Origin: Nocardia transvalensis
GTDB taxonomy: Bacteria > Actinomycetota > Actinomycetes > Mycobacteriales > Mycobacteriaceae
Assembly (NCBI RefSeq): GCF_015477765.1
Contig: NZ_JADLQQ010000017.1
Coordinates: forward strand, 1 to 64,000
Direction: 5' to 3'
Length of the DNA stretch: 64,000 bases
Every line of letters begins with the position of its first letter. The first letter of the stretch is position 1. The notes below the pieces were generated by a model. It was not told where the DNA came from. It worked only from the letters and a program-made list of their open reading frames with translations, and did no database searches. The position numbers and the translations under genes are program-made. This document shows positions 16,199-24,430 of the stretch, in pieces.

Positions 16199-16618
16199 AC
16201 GGCTGGGAGAACCGCGGGAGAAAAACCCCTCGAGTGGCGGTCGGTGCGGGATGCCGACGGATTCGTCGCCCTGTTCGCCGCGGACGCCGTGGCGGCGATA
16301 CCGCTGCCGCTACCCGGTTTCCCGGTTGTCACGGCGGGGCGCGAGGAGCTGCGGCAGGCGATTGCGGAATCGGGTATCGATGCGATCGGACTTCCGGATC
16401 TGCGCGTGCTCCGGCGTCGGCGACTGGAATCTCCGAACCATTCGCTGATCTATGTCGAGGGCCATCTGGTCCTCCGCGCCGGCAACCGCACCTATCGAAC
16501 CGACTACATGGCCACCGCCATGCTTCGCGGTGGCGAGATCTCCTGGCTCGCGCTGGATATCACCTCTCCCGAGGCGGCGGAGGACACCCAGGGAGCTGTG
16601 GCTTATCCGGTGTTCTGA
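16196..16618 (+). CDS. SnoaL/NTF2-like fold protein, unknown function
   Basis: This ~140-residue protein has the size and alternating strand pattern of NTF2/SnoaL-like proteins (an ADGFVALFAADAVAAIP-type beginning and a sheet-rich second half LIYVEGHLVLRAGNRTYRTDY). Such folds include ketosteroid isomerases and polyketide cyclases, but no catalytic residues can be assigned with confidence. ATG 16196 is chosen over the GTG at 16193 because GGAG sits six bases before it. It lies downstream of the first copy of a duplicated leader. Confidence 0.6.
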   Translation: MTAGRTAGEKPLEWRSVRDADGFVALFAADAVAAIPLPLPGFPVVTAGREELRQAIAESGIDAIGLPDLRVLRRRRLESPNHSLIYVEGHLVLRAGNRTYRTDYMATAMLRGGEISWLALDITSPEAAEDTQGAVAYPVF

Positions 16619-16620
16619 AT

Positions 16621-16860
16621 TCATTGGCAGGGATCCGATTGCGCGGCACGCTGTTCGGCGCACATGGGACAGTCGTCGGGTGAATCGTTGGGGTGCAGGT
16701 GGCCCATATCGATCAGTTGGGTCCAGCAGGCGCGCAACATGTCGCAGGTGTGCAGCGTGCAATCGGCGTGCAGGCCGCTGTTGATCTCCTGATGCATCTG
16801 GGCCGGTGGCATCGCGTGACCGGGGTAGGAGTGCAGCAGAGGATTGACCGCCGGTCCCAT
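16621..16860 (-). CDS. Small Cys/His-rich protein
   Basis: This 79-residue protein has six cysteines, including a CPMC pair (DSPDDCPMCAEQR) and a HADCTLHTCDMLRAC stretch that could bind a metal. It starts one base after the stop of the 61-residue gene upstream (TGAC-ATG), so the two are almost certainly cotranslated. No named family recognised. The operon diverges from an HTH regulator across a 13-bp inverted repeat. Confidence 0.6.
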   Translation of the reverse strand: MGPAVNPLLHSYPGHAMPPAQMHQEINSGLHADCTLHTCDMLRACWTQLIDMGHLHPNDSPDDCPMCAEQRAAQSDPCQ

Positions 16861-16861
16861 G

Positions 16862-17047
16862 TCAGTACCCCATGTGCGGGACGTCGGCGGGTACCAGCTT
16901 TCCGGCTTCGATGAGCCTGTTCTTGGCCTGCGCCTTGACCGGACAGGACGCTGCGGCGCAGTCCTGGTGTATCTGCATGATCGCGTGTGCATATTCAATT
17001 GTCATTACCGGCAATTTGCTGTGATCGGTCACGGGAAGGCCGTACAT
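16862..17047 (-). CDS. Small conserved-type actinobacterial protein, first gene of a two-gene operon
   Basis: This 61-residue protein has a two-Cys segment (QDCAAASCPVKAQAKNRL) followed by a short helix and a C-terminus ending VPHMGY. No function is known to me. It is read just before the Cys/His-rich gene, with one base between them, and starts 37 bases from the left arm of a 13-bp inverted repeat. Confidence 0.6.
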   Translation of the reverse strand: MYGLPVTDHSKLPVMTIEYAHAIMQIHQDCAAASCPVKAQAKNRLIEAGKLVPADVPHMGY

Positions 17048-17083
17048 GCTGCAACCCCCTGGAGTAGGTGCGTGTTTGGTGAA

Positions 17084-17160
17084 CCCGATAGCCGGGGCCG
17101 GAACCGTCGCAGGGGCACAGGGATTCGGTAAGAAGCGGTCGGAACTTCCCGGCTATCGGG
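17084..17160. promoter_or_regulatory. 13-bp inverted repeat in divergent promoter region
   Basis: CCCGATAGCCGGG (17084-17096) and its exact reverse complement CCCGGCTATCGGG (17148-17160) are separated by 51 bases. They lie between the small two-gene operon and the HTH regulator and may be paired sites of a looping regulator or the arms of a hairpin. Confidence 0.55.
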
Positions 17161-17295
17161 GTGTTTCAAGTAGTACGCTCTCAGCGGGCGGTCTGGAAGA
17201 TTTCCGAGCGTGGGTGGGTCGAGTTTCTTTCAAAATTCCAGACCGAGCAGCAATCCGATTCCATTTTGACATCGTCCGATAGCGAGGCTAAGGAA

Positions 17296-18186
17296 ATGTC
17301 CCTTGATACACCGGGTTCCACGCTTCCACGCAGGATGTTGGGCCGCGCTCTGAAGCGGCTTCGTGAGGGGGCGGGCGTACCACCGAAAGTCGCGGCTCAG
17401 ACCATCCGCGTGTCGGCGCAGACCCTCTGGCGCATCGAGACGGGACAGCGGGGGCCACAGCTGAAAGAGGTTTATGTGCAGGCGCTGTGCCAGTTGTACG
17501 GAGCTGCGTCGGAGGAAACCATGAACCTGGTCGGACTGGTGGAGCAAGCCGAGAAGACGAACTGGTGGCAACCGTATGAGGATGTCATTCCGGATGTCTT
17601 CGCTCTGTTCATCGGTCTCGAGGAGTTCGCCCGTGAACTGACCACTTTCCAGCACACGCTGATGCCGGGTCTGCTCCAGACCGTAGACTACCGACGTGCC
17701 GGAGTCTGGGCACTGCAACCGCAGGCCAGCCCGACCGAGGTCGAACGCAACGTGGAGTTGATGATGCGACGGCAGGCGCGGCTCCAGGAAGATCGAGAGA
17801 ACTTCACTCTGCACGCTCTGCTGGGCGAGGCCGTCTTGCGCTACCCGGTCGGTGGTCCTGCCGTGATGGGACGTCAAGCCCGGCATCTGCTCGATGTGGG
17901 ACAGTTGCCGAACGTGTCGATTCGAGTGGTGCCCATCAGCAGGGGGATGCATATCGGCCTGCAGATGGGAGGCTTTGTGCTGATGGAGTTTCCTGAGCAT
18001 CCGAGCCCCTACCTTTCGGAGCCTCCGGTGGTCTACGTGGAGGGACACACGGGTGCGCTCTACCTGGAGCGAGAGTCGGAGATCCGGCAGTACCGTTATG
18101 GCCTTGCGGGCGTCCGTCGCGTGGCATTGGATGAGATTGATTCCAGGGAACTCATAACTCAGATCGCGAGGGAGTACGAAGGGTGA
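17296..18186 (+). CDS. XRE-type helix-turn-helix regulator with DUF5753 domain
   Basis: This 296-residue protein has an N-terminal XRE helix-turn-helix (about 15-70: RALKRLREGAGVPPKVAAQ, RVSAQTLWRIETG). A DUF5753 C-terminal domain follows (about 100-285: PGLLQTVDYRRA, RQARLQ, LPNVSIRVVP, VVYVEG). In actinobacteria these proteins pair with a DUF397 gene directly downstream, as here with a 4-bp GTGA overlap. The pairs influence development and antibiotic production in Streptomyces and are thought to act as regulator/anti-regulator or toxin-antitoxin-like units. Start ATG 17296 follows AAGGA closely. Confidence 0.9.
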   Translation: MSLDTPGSTLPRRMLGRALKRLREGAGVPPKVAAQTIRVSAQTLWRIETGQRGPQLKEVYVQALCQLYGAASEETMNLVGLVEQAEKTNWWQPYEDVIPDVFALFIGLEEFARELTTFQHTLMPGLLQTVDYRRAGVWALQPQASPTEVERNVELMMRRQARLQEDRENFTLHALLGEAVLRYPVGGPAVMGRQARHLLDVGQLPNVSIRVVPISRGMHIGLQMGGFVLMEFPEHPSPYLSEPPVVYVEGHTGALYLERESEIRQYRYGLAGVRRVALDEIDSRELITQIAREYEG

Positions 18187-18389
18187 GCATCGACCTATCC
18201 GGGGCGCACTGGTTCAAGTCGAGCCGCAGTAAGGATGCTCATGCATGCGTGGAGGTCGCGCACCTGAGTGAGGGCATGGTCGGAGTAAGGGACTCAAAGG
18301 ACCGGTCCGGCTCGGCTTTGGTCTTCGCACCGGCCGACTGGGACGCCTTCACGGCGAAGTTGGCCGACGGGGAGTTCGATCGCTCCTGA
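18183..18389 (+). CDS. DUF397 protein, partner of the upstream HTH regulator
   Basis: This 68-residue DUF397 protein has the family hallmarks: W-F-KSS-RS near the start (HWFKSSRSK), C-V-E-V (ACVEVAHL), VRDSKDRSG and FAPADWDAFTAKL. It begins at GTG 18183, overlapping the regulator's stop by 4 bp, so the two are translationally coupled. A strong hairpin terminator follows 25 bases after its stop. Confidence 0.92.
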   Translation: MSIDLSGAHWFKSSRSKDAHACVEVAHLSEGMVGVRDSKDRSGSALVFAPADWDAFTAKLADGEFDRS

Positions 18390-18414
18390 ACGGCCATATC
18401 CGCACGAAACCGCC

Positions 18415-18447
18415 GGAACCCCAGGTACTTTGGCTACCTGGGGTTCC
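18415..18447. terminator. Hairpin terminator after HTH/DUF397 pair
   Basis: A perfect 13-bp stem (18415-18427 with 18435-18447) and 7-base loop, 25 bases past the DUF397 stop. It separates this pair from the type VII-associated module. Confidence 0.85.
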
Positions 18448-18571
18448 ACCGTTCCATGGCACTGCTGCCATGATCTGCGCTGGGGATGGAACCGTCGCCC
18501 GGGTCGCCGCGTCCAATGAGACAGGAGGGAGTCTGGATCCGACGTAGAGCAGGGGAGCAGCGAGGAATCCG

Positions 18572-18892
18572 ATGGCTGAAGAGTTTCGAGTCGAACCCGA
18601 CGACCTGGACAAGCTCGCGGGAGCATTCCGCGACCTTGCCGGTCAAGCAGCGGCGGCGTCGGGACATGCGACGAAGTGGTTCGACGTCAGTGCCGCGGAG
18701 ACAGGGATCTACGTAGAGGTGAAGCGGATCGTCGACCAGATGCGGCAGAACCTGGAGGACAACTACAACCATCTGCGGACCTTGGCCGAAAGCTCGGCGA
18801 CAGAACTCGGCAAGGCAGCCCAGATGTACCGGACCACCGACCGCGCGTCGGCGGCACGGCTGGACGCCACCTACCCGGGGGTGCGGCGATGA
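18572..18892 (+). CDS. EspC-like ESX (type VII) secretion target
   Basis: This 106-residue helical protein has the shape of the EspC/DUF2580 family of type VII secreted proteins: a first amphipathic helix (LDKLAGAFRDLAGQA), a second helix and a C-terminal YxxxD export signal at Y86-D90 (MYRTTDRASA). No ESX core components are in the window, so export would use a system encoded elsewhere. It starts the module and overlaps the next gene by ATGA. The promoter lies after the terminator at 18415-18447. Confidence 0.75.
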   Translation: MAEEFRVEPDDLDKLAGAFRDLAGQAAAASGHATKWFDVSAAETGIYVEVKRIVDQMRQNLEDNYNHLRTLAESSATELGKAAQMYRTTDRASAARLDATYPGVRR

Positions 18893-19614
18893 CGCGCCCC
18901 GAGGAGACGCTGACTGCGCCTCGGGCCGAGGACCCGATGCCGGGGGTCATCCCGTTCTTCGCGGGCGGTAATTTCATCTCGCCTGCCTACTACATCTCGA
19001 CGATCGTCAAGGGAGTCATCGGATTCGACATCTTCGGGTGGGCCTCCGAGAAGGTGCAGGGTGATTGGGAAGCGGTACGCAAGGCCGCCGAGGCGGCGGG
19101 CAATCTGAGCCGGTTCAACTCCGCATTCGCGGACTCGGTGCAGGCGGGGTGGCGGAATACGGTCGAACAGTCCTGGCACGGTGAGGCGGCGGGCTCGGCT
19201 GGAGCCTATTTCAATCAGCTGGCCGCGACCCTCGACTTCCAGGTCCGTCCGCTCGAGGAGATCGAGCGACAGTTGACGAATATCAGCACCGGTATGCGGG
19301 AGTTGGCTCGGCTGGTCGGCGACATTCTCCAGGACATCGCCGACTGGGGCCTCCTGTTGGGTGCGTCGATGGCCGCCCAAGCGGTTCTGGCGGCGACTCT
19401 CGTCGGGGGACCGGCGGCCGCTGCGCAGGCTGCCATATCCGCGACCTACGTGGTCATGATCATCCAGAGGGTGGACGCTGCCATCACGTTGGTGACACGG
19501 ACGTATAAGACCATCTACGGCGGGATCGGCGCTCTGAACGTGCTCTCGAGCCAGACCATGCCGGATAAGCTTCCGCCACTGCCGAATTCGGCCTACAACC
19601 ACCCTGGAGCGTGA
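18889..19614 (+). CDS. WXG-like type VII-associated protein with hydrophobic C-terminus
   Basis: This 241-residue protein has a WxG motif at 96-98 (SWHGEAAG) between two long helices, followed by a coiled stretch (RPLEEIERQLTNI) and a hydrophobic, Ala-rich segment at about 153-200 that could insert into membranes. The arrangement resembles large WXG100-fold effectors rather than a ~100-residue EsxA/EsxB protein. It is coupled to the EspC-like gene by an ATGA overlap and to the next gene end to start. The C-terminal region might be the functional moiety; I recognise no toxin motif. Confidence 0.6.
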   Translation: MTRPEETLTAPRAEDPMPGVIPFFAGGNFISPAYYISTIVKGVIGFDIFGWASEKVQGDWEAVRKAAEAAGNLSRFNSAFADSVQAGWRNTVEQSWHGEAAGSAGAYFNQLAATLDFQVRPLEEIERQLTNISTGMRELARLVGDILQDIADWGLLLGASMAAQAVLAATLVGGPAAAAQAAISATYVVMIIQRVDAAITLVTRTYKTIYGGIGALNVLSSQTMPDKLPPLPNSAYNHPGA

Positions 19615-19619
19615 TTCGC

Positions 19620-20117
19620 ATGGCCCAACCGTCCGAATTCGTCTTCGATGTCGCACGGGGTGACCTGGGGGTGTCGCGCCAACTGCGGCAGTCGCTCCAG
19701 GTGATCAAATCCGCGACCACCGACCCGGCCCTGCGCAGGCAGCTCGATGACGTGCTCGCCGGTCGCACCGGTATGCGGGAGTTCGGAACATCGGATGCAT
19801 TCGCCAGGATTCTGGATCGAGTGCCCAGGCAGCAGTTCGATCGGGTTTTCTCGATGCCCGAAGAAGAACGGGAGAGGCTGGCCGCCCAGGGCCGGGCCGA
19901 ACTGGAACGGCTTCGCAACGAGTCGCCCGAGCAGACCGCCTCGATGACACCGCCGCCGGAACCGCCTCGGCCGGGGCCTGCTTCGCCGAGCCCTGCGGGC
20001 GGTCATGTCATTCGCGGCACGCGAAAACCCAACCGCGAGCAGTTGTTCATCCCCGACGAACCGGATGACGACGATCGGTACTTCCAGGAACGACGGCAGC
20101 GTGGGTGGCTGGAGTGA
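19620..20117 (+). CDS. Hypothetical protein of the type VII-associated module
   Basis: This ~165-residue protein has a helical N-terminal part, a Pro-rich linker (TPPPEPPRPGPASPSP) and an acidic C-terminus (PDEPDDDDRYF). No domain recognised. GGAG at 19606-19609 favours ATG 19620 over the GTG at 19611, which overlaps the previous stop. Its gene shares one base with the next gene (TGATG). It could be a chaperone or cytosolic partner of the WXG-like protein, but that is guesswork from position. Confidence 0.55.
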   Translation: MAQPSEFVFDVARGDLGVSRQLRQSLQVIKSATTDPALRRQLDDVLAGRTGMREFGTSDAFARILDRVPRQQFDRVFSMPEEERERLAAQGRAELERLRNESPEQTASMTPPPEPPRPGPASPSPAGGHVIRGTRKPNREQLFIPDEPDDDDRYFQERRQRGWLE

Positions 20118-20842
20118 TGACAAGATTCTTCGGCCACAAGTGCGAGGTGGTGGTGCCGGTGCACCAGCGCCTCGAGTTCGACGTGGATCTGGAGGCGGCG
20201 GCCGACCCGGACGAGGCCGTCGTACTCCGGTTGTCTCAGGCACTACCCGATGTCTGCAGTACGCACGGTCGGTCTGCGGTGGAGCGACGCACCAATGACA
20301 TTCGGTTTCGCCGGACAAGGAAGGGGTGGAGGCAGCGGACAGTGGGTGGTGACCTCCGGTTTCTCCTGGTCGGCATGCTTCGGGCCGCGGCGCAGATGCG
20401 GCGCCTGGACGAAGGCGCTGAAACCTTGCTGGAAGGCGAATGGCCGGTGTGCTCGAAGTGCCTGCGGAATTATCGGTGGTTCAACGGGATTGGGCACACC
20501 ATCGTGGTGGCGGGCTTCGTCCTGATGTTCCTGTTGTTCGCTACTTGGTCGATGGGGTACCGAATTGTCGCGTTGGGAGTTGCGTTCTTTCCTGGGTGGC
20601 TTCCGATTGGATTGTTCGGGGCCATGTTCGCGTACACCCGGGCGAGGACGTTCCTTCGTGTGAAGCAGATCGTCGACAGGACGGCGGTGGTGATCCGTGC
20701 CCACCCGGACTTCGCGGCCGCGGTACCACAGATGGCATTGTCGGATGGGTCGAAGCCACATGGCAGCGCGCGGGAGCGATTCCTCGACCGTCTACTGAGG
20801 AGGCATCCCGCGCCCGAGCCGGGCGGCGCCGTGGAGCTCTAA
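20117..20842 (+). CDS. Membrane protein with two helices, unknown function
   Basis: This 241-residue protein has a soluble N-terminal half with a CSKC pair (PVCSKCLRNYRW, about 113-124). Two hydrophobic segments follow (about 130-150 and 158-178), then a soluble tail. No family recognised. It is translationally coupled to the previous gene and preceded by GGAG. It could be a membrane-anchored immunity or accessory protein of the module, but nothing in the sequence proves this. Confidence 0.55.
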   Translation: MTRFFGHKCEVVVPVHQRLEFDVDLEAAADPDEAVVLRLSQALPDVCSTHGRSAVERRTNDIRFRRTRKGWRQRTVGGDLRFLLVGMLRAAAQMRRLDEGAETLLEGEWPVCSKCLRNYRWFNGIGHTIVVAGFVLMFLLFATWSMGYRIVALGVAFFPGWLPIGLFGAMFAYTRARTFLRVKQIVDRTAVVIRAHPDFAAAVPQMALSDGSKPHGSARERFLDRLLRRHPAPEPGGAVEL

Positions 20843-20960
20843 TGACCGGCCCGCCACCTTTGCGCGCTGGTCACCCGGCCGGTACGTTCGACACGAACTT
20901 GGCAGGGGGCGGAGAGCCGGTCCGGCCCCGGGCATCACGGCACCGGCGCAGGAGGACGAG

Positions 20961-21533
20961 ATGGCCAGCTGGGGGAAGGTAATCCGAGGCGCGGCCCTCG
21001 GCTTGGGCGCGGTCGCTCTTGTGTCGGGGTGTAACTCCGGTGGTGGAGGGTCGAACGGGACGACGAGTGCGTCGGCGACGCCGACGATCGCGCCGGATGT
21101 CCCAGCAGGGTTCGATGCGTGTAAGGGCATCCCGCAGTCAGTTATTCAGTCGGAGCACTTGATCAAGCCGCAGGTCGACACGAAGGACGGCCGTGGTGGC
21201 ACAAAGTGGCGCGGATGCATTTGGCTTCAGGCCGACGACGGATACTCCGCCACGATAGATACCACCAACATCACCCTGGCGATGGTGCGCGCGAACCATG
21301 AGTTCACTGTGGCCGAGGAGCTGACGGTCGCCGGGCGCGCTGCGATCACCTATCGCCCCAGCGGCCAGAAGAACCTGAGTGAGCACTGCCTGCTGAACGT
21401 TGAGATGGAAGGCGGCAGCCTCGAGATCAGCATCGTCAACCCGGCCTCACGCAAGACTGGGAACCAGGACTCTTGCGAGATCGCCAAACGTCTAGCACAG
21501 GGTATCGCTCCCGCGATCCCGGCTGGTGCCTAA
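20961..21533 (+). CDS. DUF3558 lipoprotein
   Basis: This 190-residue exported lipoprotein has a basic N-terminus, hydrophobic stretch and lipobox LVSGC (about 20-24), followed by a Gly/Ser/Thr linker and a DUF3558 domain with conserved cysteines (FDACKGIP, RGCIWL, HCLLNVE, DSCEIAKRL) likely forming disulfides. DUF3558 lipoproteins are abundant in Nocardia and often sit next to PPE-like and EspG-like genes, as here. Function is unknown. AGGAGG precedes the ATG. Confidence 0.88.
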   Translation: MASWGKVIRGAALGLGAVALVSGCNSGGGGSNGTTSASATPTIAPDVPAGFDACKGIPQSVIQSEHLIKPQVDTKDGRGGTKWRGCIWLQADDGYSATIDTTNITLAMVRANHEFTVAEELTVAGRAAITYRPSGQKNLSEHCLLNVEMEGGSLEISIVNPASRKTGNQDSCEIAKRLAQGIAPAIPAGA

Positions 21534-21588
21534 ACTTGAGCAGATCTCCGGCTGATTCTGGCTGGAACCACTGGGGAGGAACACGCAC

Positions 21589-22104
21589 ATGGGTGAGAAT
21601 GCGGCGCCTGCGCCACCGGGGCCGTTGGCCAGCTTGATCAAGGATGCGCAGGACGGCAAGTTGACCGTCAGCTTCAGCCAAGAGGTGCGAGTCAACGCCG
21701 ACGAGTTCGTCTATATCGAACGCGACTGCCAAGCATTCAAAGATGAGATCCGCTATCTTCAAGCTGTCGCTCAGAACATCTCCGATCGCGAGCACTGGGG
21801 TCTCGGTGAGACCACGGAGGGCCTGAACGCGGCGAGTACCTTGGTCGGCCGATTCCGAGGCAAGGCCAAGATCGTGGATCCTGGCAAGGACACGAATAAC
21901 AACGTGTTCGACATTCTCGAGCAGCACTACAGAATAGTCGACGACATCCAGAATCTACACCGCACGATCGCTCAGAAATACATCGAAACGGATCAGGAGT
22001 TCGCCGCTCGGTACAAAGAGTTGATGGCGACTGTGGCGCCCAGCCCGATCGGTACGCTGACGGCGTCGGCGTGCGTTGAACCTCCTACATTGGGGCATTC
22101 ATGA
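21589..22104 (+). CDS. Helical protein with YxxxD signal, probable PE/WXG-like partner
   Basis: This 171-residue, mostly helical protein carries YIETD at 131-135, matching the YxxxD/E type VII secretion signal, and HWGLG at 69-73 near the helix turn. It overlaps the PPE-like gene downstream by ATGA. By analogy with PE-PPE and EsxA-EsxB pairs, it may be the small partner that dimerises with that protein and carries the export signal. It follows the DUF3558 lipoprotein by 55 bases and has a GGGGAGGA ribosome site. The pairing is inferred. Confidence 0.6.
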   Translation: MGENAAPAPPGPLASLIKDAQDGKLTVSFSQEVRVNADEFVYIERDCQAFKDEIRYLQAVAQNISDREHWGLGETTEGLNAASTLVGRFRGKAKIVDPGKDTNNNVFDILEQHYRIVDDIQNLHRTIAQKYIETDQEFAARYKELMATVAPSPIGTLTASACVEPPTLGHS

Positions 22105-23321
22105 CCGGGGCGTATGAGCCGCCGAAGATCTCCGGACAAGGGGAGTGGCGGGACAATTGGACCCACTGGAAAATCTACAATTCATTCGTATCCCTCGATC
22201 CGTCCGAGGCGAATAAGGGCTCCGACGAATACAAGCAGATCGCGCAGCGATGGTCGGCAGCAGTGGACTACTTCGCGGGCCGAATCCATCACTCGAGTTC
22301 AGCAGCGTGGGACGGTCCTGCCGCCGAGAAGTCTCGGCAAGTGATCGCCAATTACGCGCAGCGGGCCCTCGCGCTGAGCCAGCCGCTGCAGGATCTCGCC
22401 CAACGGGTGTCGCTGGCGGTAGATGGGGTCACCAACACCAGGAACGCCGTGGACCGGCCGCCTGACGGCGGCGCTCCTTGGAACCCGCGGAGCTGGAACC
22501 TGGGAGTGTGGCACGGTCCGAGTTCCGCTGCCGTGCGCAATGAGTGCGAGGCCGCCGCCCGAGAGGCTATGGCGAATTTTTACGGCGAGTCGTTCAAACA
22601 GGCGGATTTGCAGATACCGCTGCTCCCGGTACCCGAGAGCCCCACGAACCCGCTATACGAGCCGCCGGAGACGAAGCGAGACATCGGGATTGGCCCGGGT
22701 GTTCGTCCCGGCGGACCCGGCAACGACTCGGTCGGCCCAGGTGTCCCGGACCAGCCCGGGGATCCTCGGCAGCCCGGCGATCAGCCCACGGAGCTCCCGA
22801 CTCAGGATCCGGCGGCTACCTCTCCCGCCGGTCTCGATCCGTCGGCGTCACCGACGACTCCGGCTGCCACCCTGCCAAGCGGGGCAAACCCCGGGGTGGG
22901 TACCTCGGCGGCGGGTACGCAAACCACTCCCAGCAGCTACTCGGGTGGGCCGGGCGGTGGCGTCGGCGGCTATGGAGGAATCGGTGGTGGTGCCGGTCGC
23001 CCCGGCGGCTTGTCTGGTGGCTCAACCGGTTCCGAGCGGGGCGGCCCGGGACGCAGCATGCCCGGTGCACCGGTCGCAGGTCCGGGCGCGGCAGCCGCCG
23101 CCGGTCGCACGATGGGTGGTCCCGGCGCGCCGGGTATGCCTGGGATGGGTGGATTGGGTCCTGGCCGAGGCAAATCCGAGGACGAAGAACGGAATCGTGA
23201 AGTCCCCGAGTGGCTTCGGAATATGGAGAACACCGAGGAACTGCTCGGCCCCACTCCGAAGACGATCCCGGGCGGCGTGCTCGGTGGTGACTCCACAGAT
23301 CCGGAGAAGCCTTCTAGCTGA
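22101..23321 (+). CDS. PPE-like/WXG type VII substrate with Gly/Pro-rich tail
   Basis: This 406-residue protein begins with a helical domain containing a WxG motif (SSAAWDGPAAEKSRQVI, W70-G72). From about residue 190 it becomes a long disordered, Pro-, Gly- and Ser-rich region with stretches such as GGYGGIGGGAGRPGG. A short charged C-terminus (EDEERNREVPEWLRNMENTEE) follows. This layout is typical of Nocardia PPE-domain proteins and EspB-like effectors. It is translationally coupled to the YxxxD protein and followed by an EspG-like gene, the cytosolic chaperone class for PE/PPE proteins. Confidence 0.75.
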   Translation: MTGAYEPPKISGQGEWRDNWTHWKIYNSFVSLDPSEANKGSDEYKQIAQRWSAAVDYFAGRIHHSSSAAWDGPAAEKSRQVIANYAQRALALSQPLQDLAQRVSLAVDGVTNTRNAVDRPPDGGAPWNPRSWNLGVWHGPSSAAVRNECEAAAREAMANFYGESFKQADLQIPLLPVPESPTNPLYEPPETKRDIGIGPGVRPGGPGNDSVGPGVPDQPGDPRQPGDQPTELPTQDPAATSPAGLDPSASPTTPAATLPSGANPGVGTSAAGTQTTPSSYSGGPGGGVGGYGGIGGGAGRPGGLSGGSTGSERGGPGRSMPGAPVAGPGAAAAAGRTMGGPGAPGMPGMGGLGPGRGKSEDEERNREVPEWLRNMENTEELLGPTPKTIPGGVLGGDSTDPEKPSS

Positions 23322-23444
23322 CCGCCGATCGCGGCTGTTGCGCGGGCGCGGTGCTTCGCTGAATGTCCGGCCACCGCCGATTCCGTGGCGGCGGAGCGCC
23401 CAGGTCGGCAGTATCTGTTCCACGATGTGATTGGATGATCCAGG

Positions 23445-24206
23445 ATGGCCGAATGGACTTGGGATCCGGATGATTTCGCGGTGCTGTGGTATAGCGACGG
23501 GAGGGATCGCATACCGCACCCACTGCACTACACGAGCCGTTTGGTTACCCAGGATGAGGTCGCCACCCACCGGGAGGCGGTGCGCGCCCGCTACGACACC
23601 GAGGAGACCGAGCGGATCAACCTCGCCCTGCATACCCTCGCCGAATCCGAGCTGCGCATCGAAATCACGGGCTACTCAACCGTTCTCGGTAAGGGTAGAC
23701 CCCGCGAATACCGTGTTCTCGGTGCCCGCACGCCTTACCACGCGGTCATGCTCACCCAGACCGCCGCAGATGACGTGGACGGCCCCATCCGCTGTCGGTT
23801 GTTTCGCACGGAGCAGCTGCCCGGTCGTCTGGCCGCCATCCTGCCGTCGGCGCCTCCCGGAAAGGCCAAGCCGGACAACTTCCACGTCGAGGACCTGCGC
23901 TCGCGCAACCACGGCTACGGAAATACTCGGAACAGCCCGCAGGAACGGTTCGAACGCCTGACTCACCGCCCGTTCGACGGCACCGGCGTCGCCGGGCTGA
24001 TCGCCGCACCCCTGTACCGCCGCTGCGACCCGTGGTATGCCTTCGGATGGTTCGACGTCACCGACGATGGCCGCTACCTGCAGCAGCAGTCCCGCGAACA
24101 CATCACCATTCGCCCCGCCACCACCCAGGACCTCGCCAGACATTTCGAGGCGTGGATCGAGCTCGCCCTCCAACGACTCCGCGAGGACGAACCTGCCACC
24201 TGGTGA
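23445..24206 (+). CDS. EspG-family ESX secretion chaperone
   Basis: This 253-residue protein matches the EspG family pattern: WDPDDFAVLWYS-type start, RDRIPHPLHYTSRLVT, a central beta-rich region and a helical C-terminus (HFEAWIELALQRLRE). EspG proteins bind PE/PPE heterodimers in the cytoplasm and deliver them to the type VII apparatus. Its place right after the PPE-like gene supports such a pairing. ATG 23445 is the most plausible start, though the ribosome site is weak. A duplicated leader element begins two bases after its stop. Confidence 0.8.
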   Translation: MAEWTWDPDDFAVLWYSDGRDRIPHPLHYTSRLVTQDEVATHREAVRARYDTEETERINLALHTLAESELRIEITGYSTVLGKGRPREYRVLGARTPYHAVMLTQTAADDVDGPIRCRLFRTEQLPGRLAAILPSAPPGKAKPDNFHVEDLRSRNHGYGNTRNSPQERFERLTHRPFDGTGVAGLIAAPLYRRCDPWYAFGWFDVTDDGRYLQQQSREHITIRPATTQDLARHFEAWIELALQRLREDEPATW

Positions 24207-24207
24207 C

Positions 24208-24430
24208 GAACTCCACTGAGCAAGCACTGAGGCAGGTGGCTTCTCGAACGATGCCAGCACAGTTGCTCGCTGAGTGATCTGAAGGATTGGGCGGCGAGGA
24301 GTGCGGCCACTTTCGTTGGCATGATCTTACGGAAATATGTCACCTTTCCCACTGGTAGCCACATGGTTGCCGGATGATTATGAACTCCCTCTATCGCCAT
24401 GGCTCGGCAGTGACGAAGGAGTGCGTGATG
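24208..24430. repeat. Duplicated leader/intergenic element, copy 2
   Basis: Homologous to 15991-16198 over its whole length, with the strongest match at about 24222-24269. Its GAGCAA and TTGCTC ends (24219-24224 and 24264-24269) pair around the conserved block. In the inner stem GAGGC/GCTTC a C-to-T change relative to copy 1 keeps a G-U pair. It ends in GAAGGAGTGCGTGATGACG at the start of a short secreted-type frame. Confidence 0.7.
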
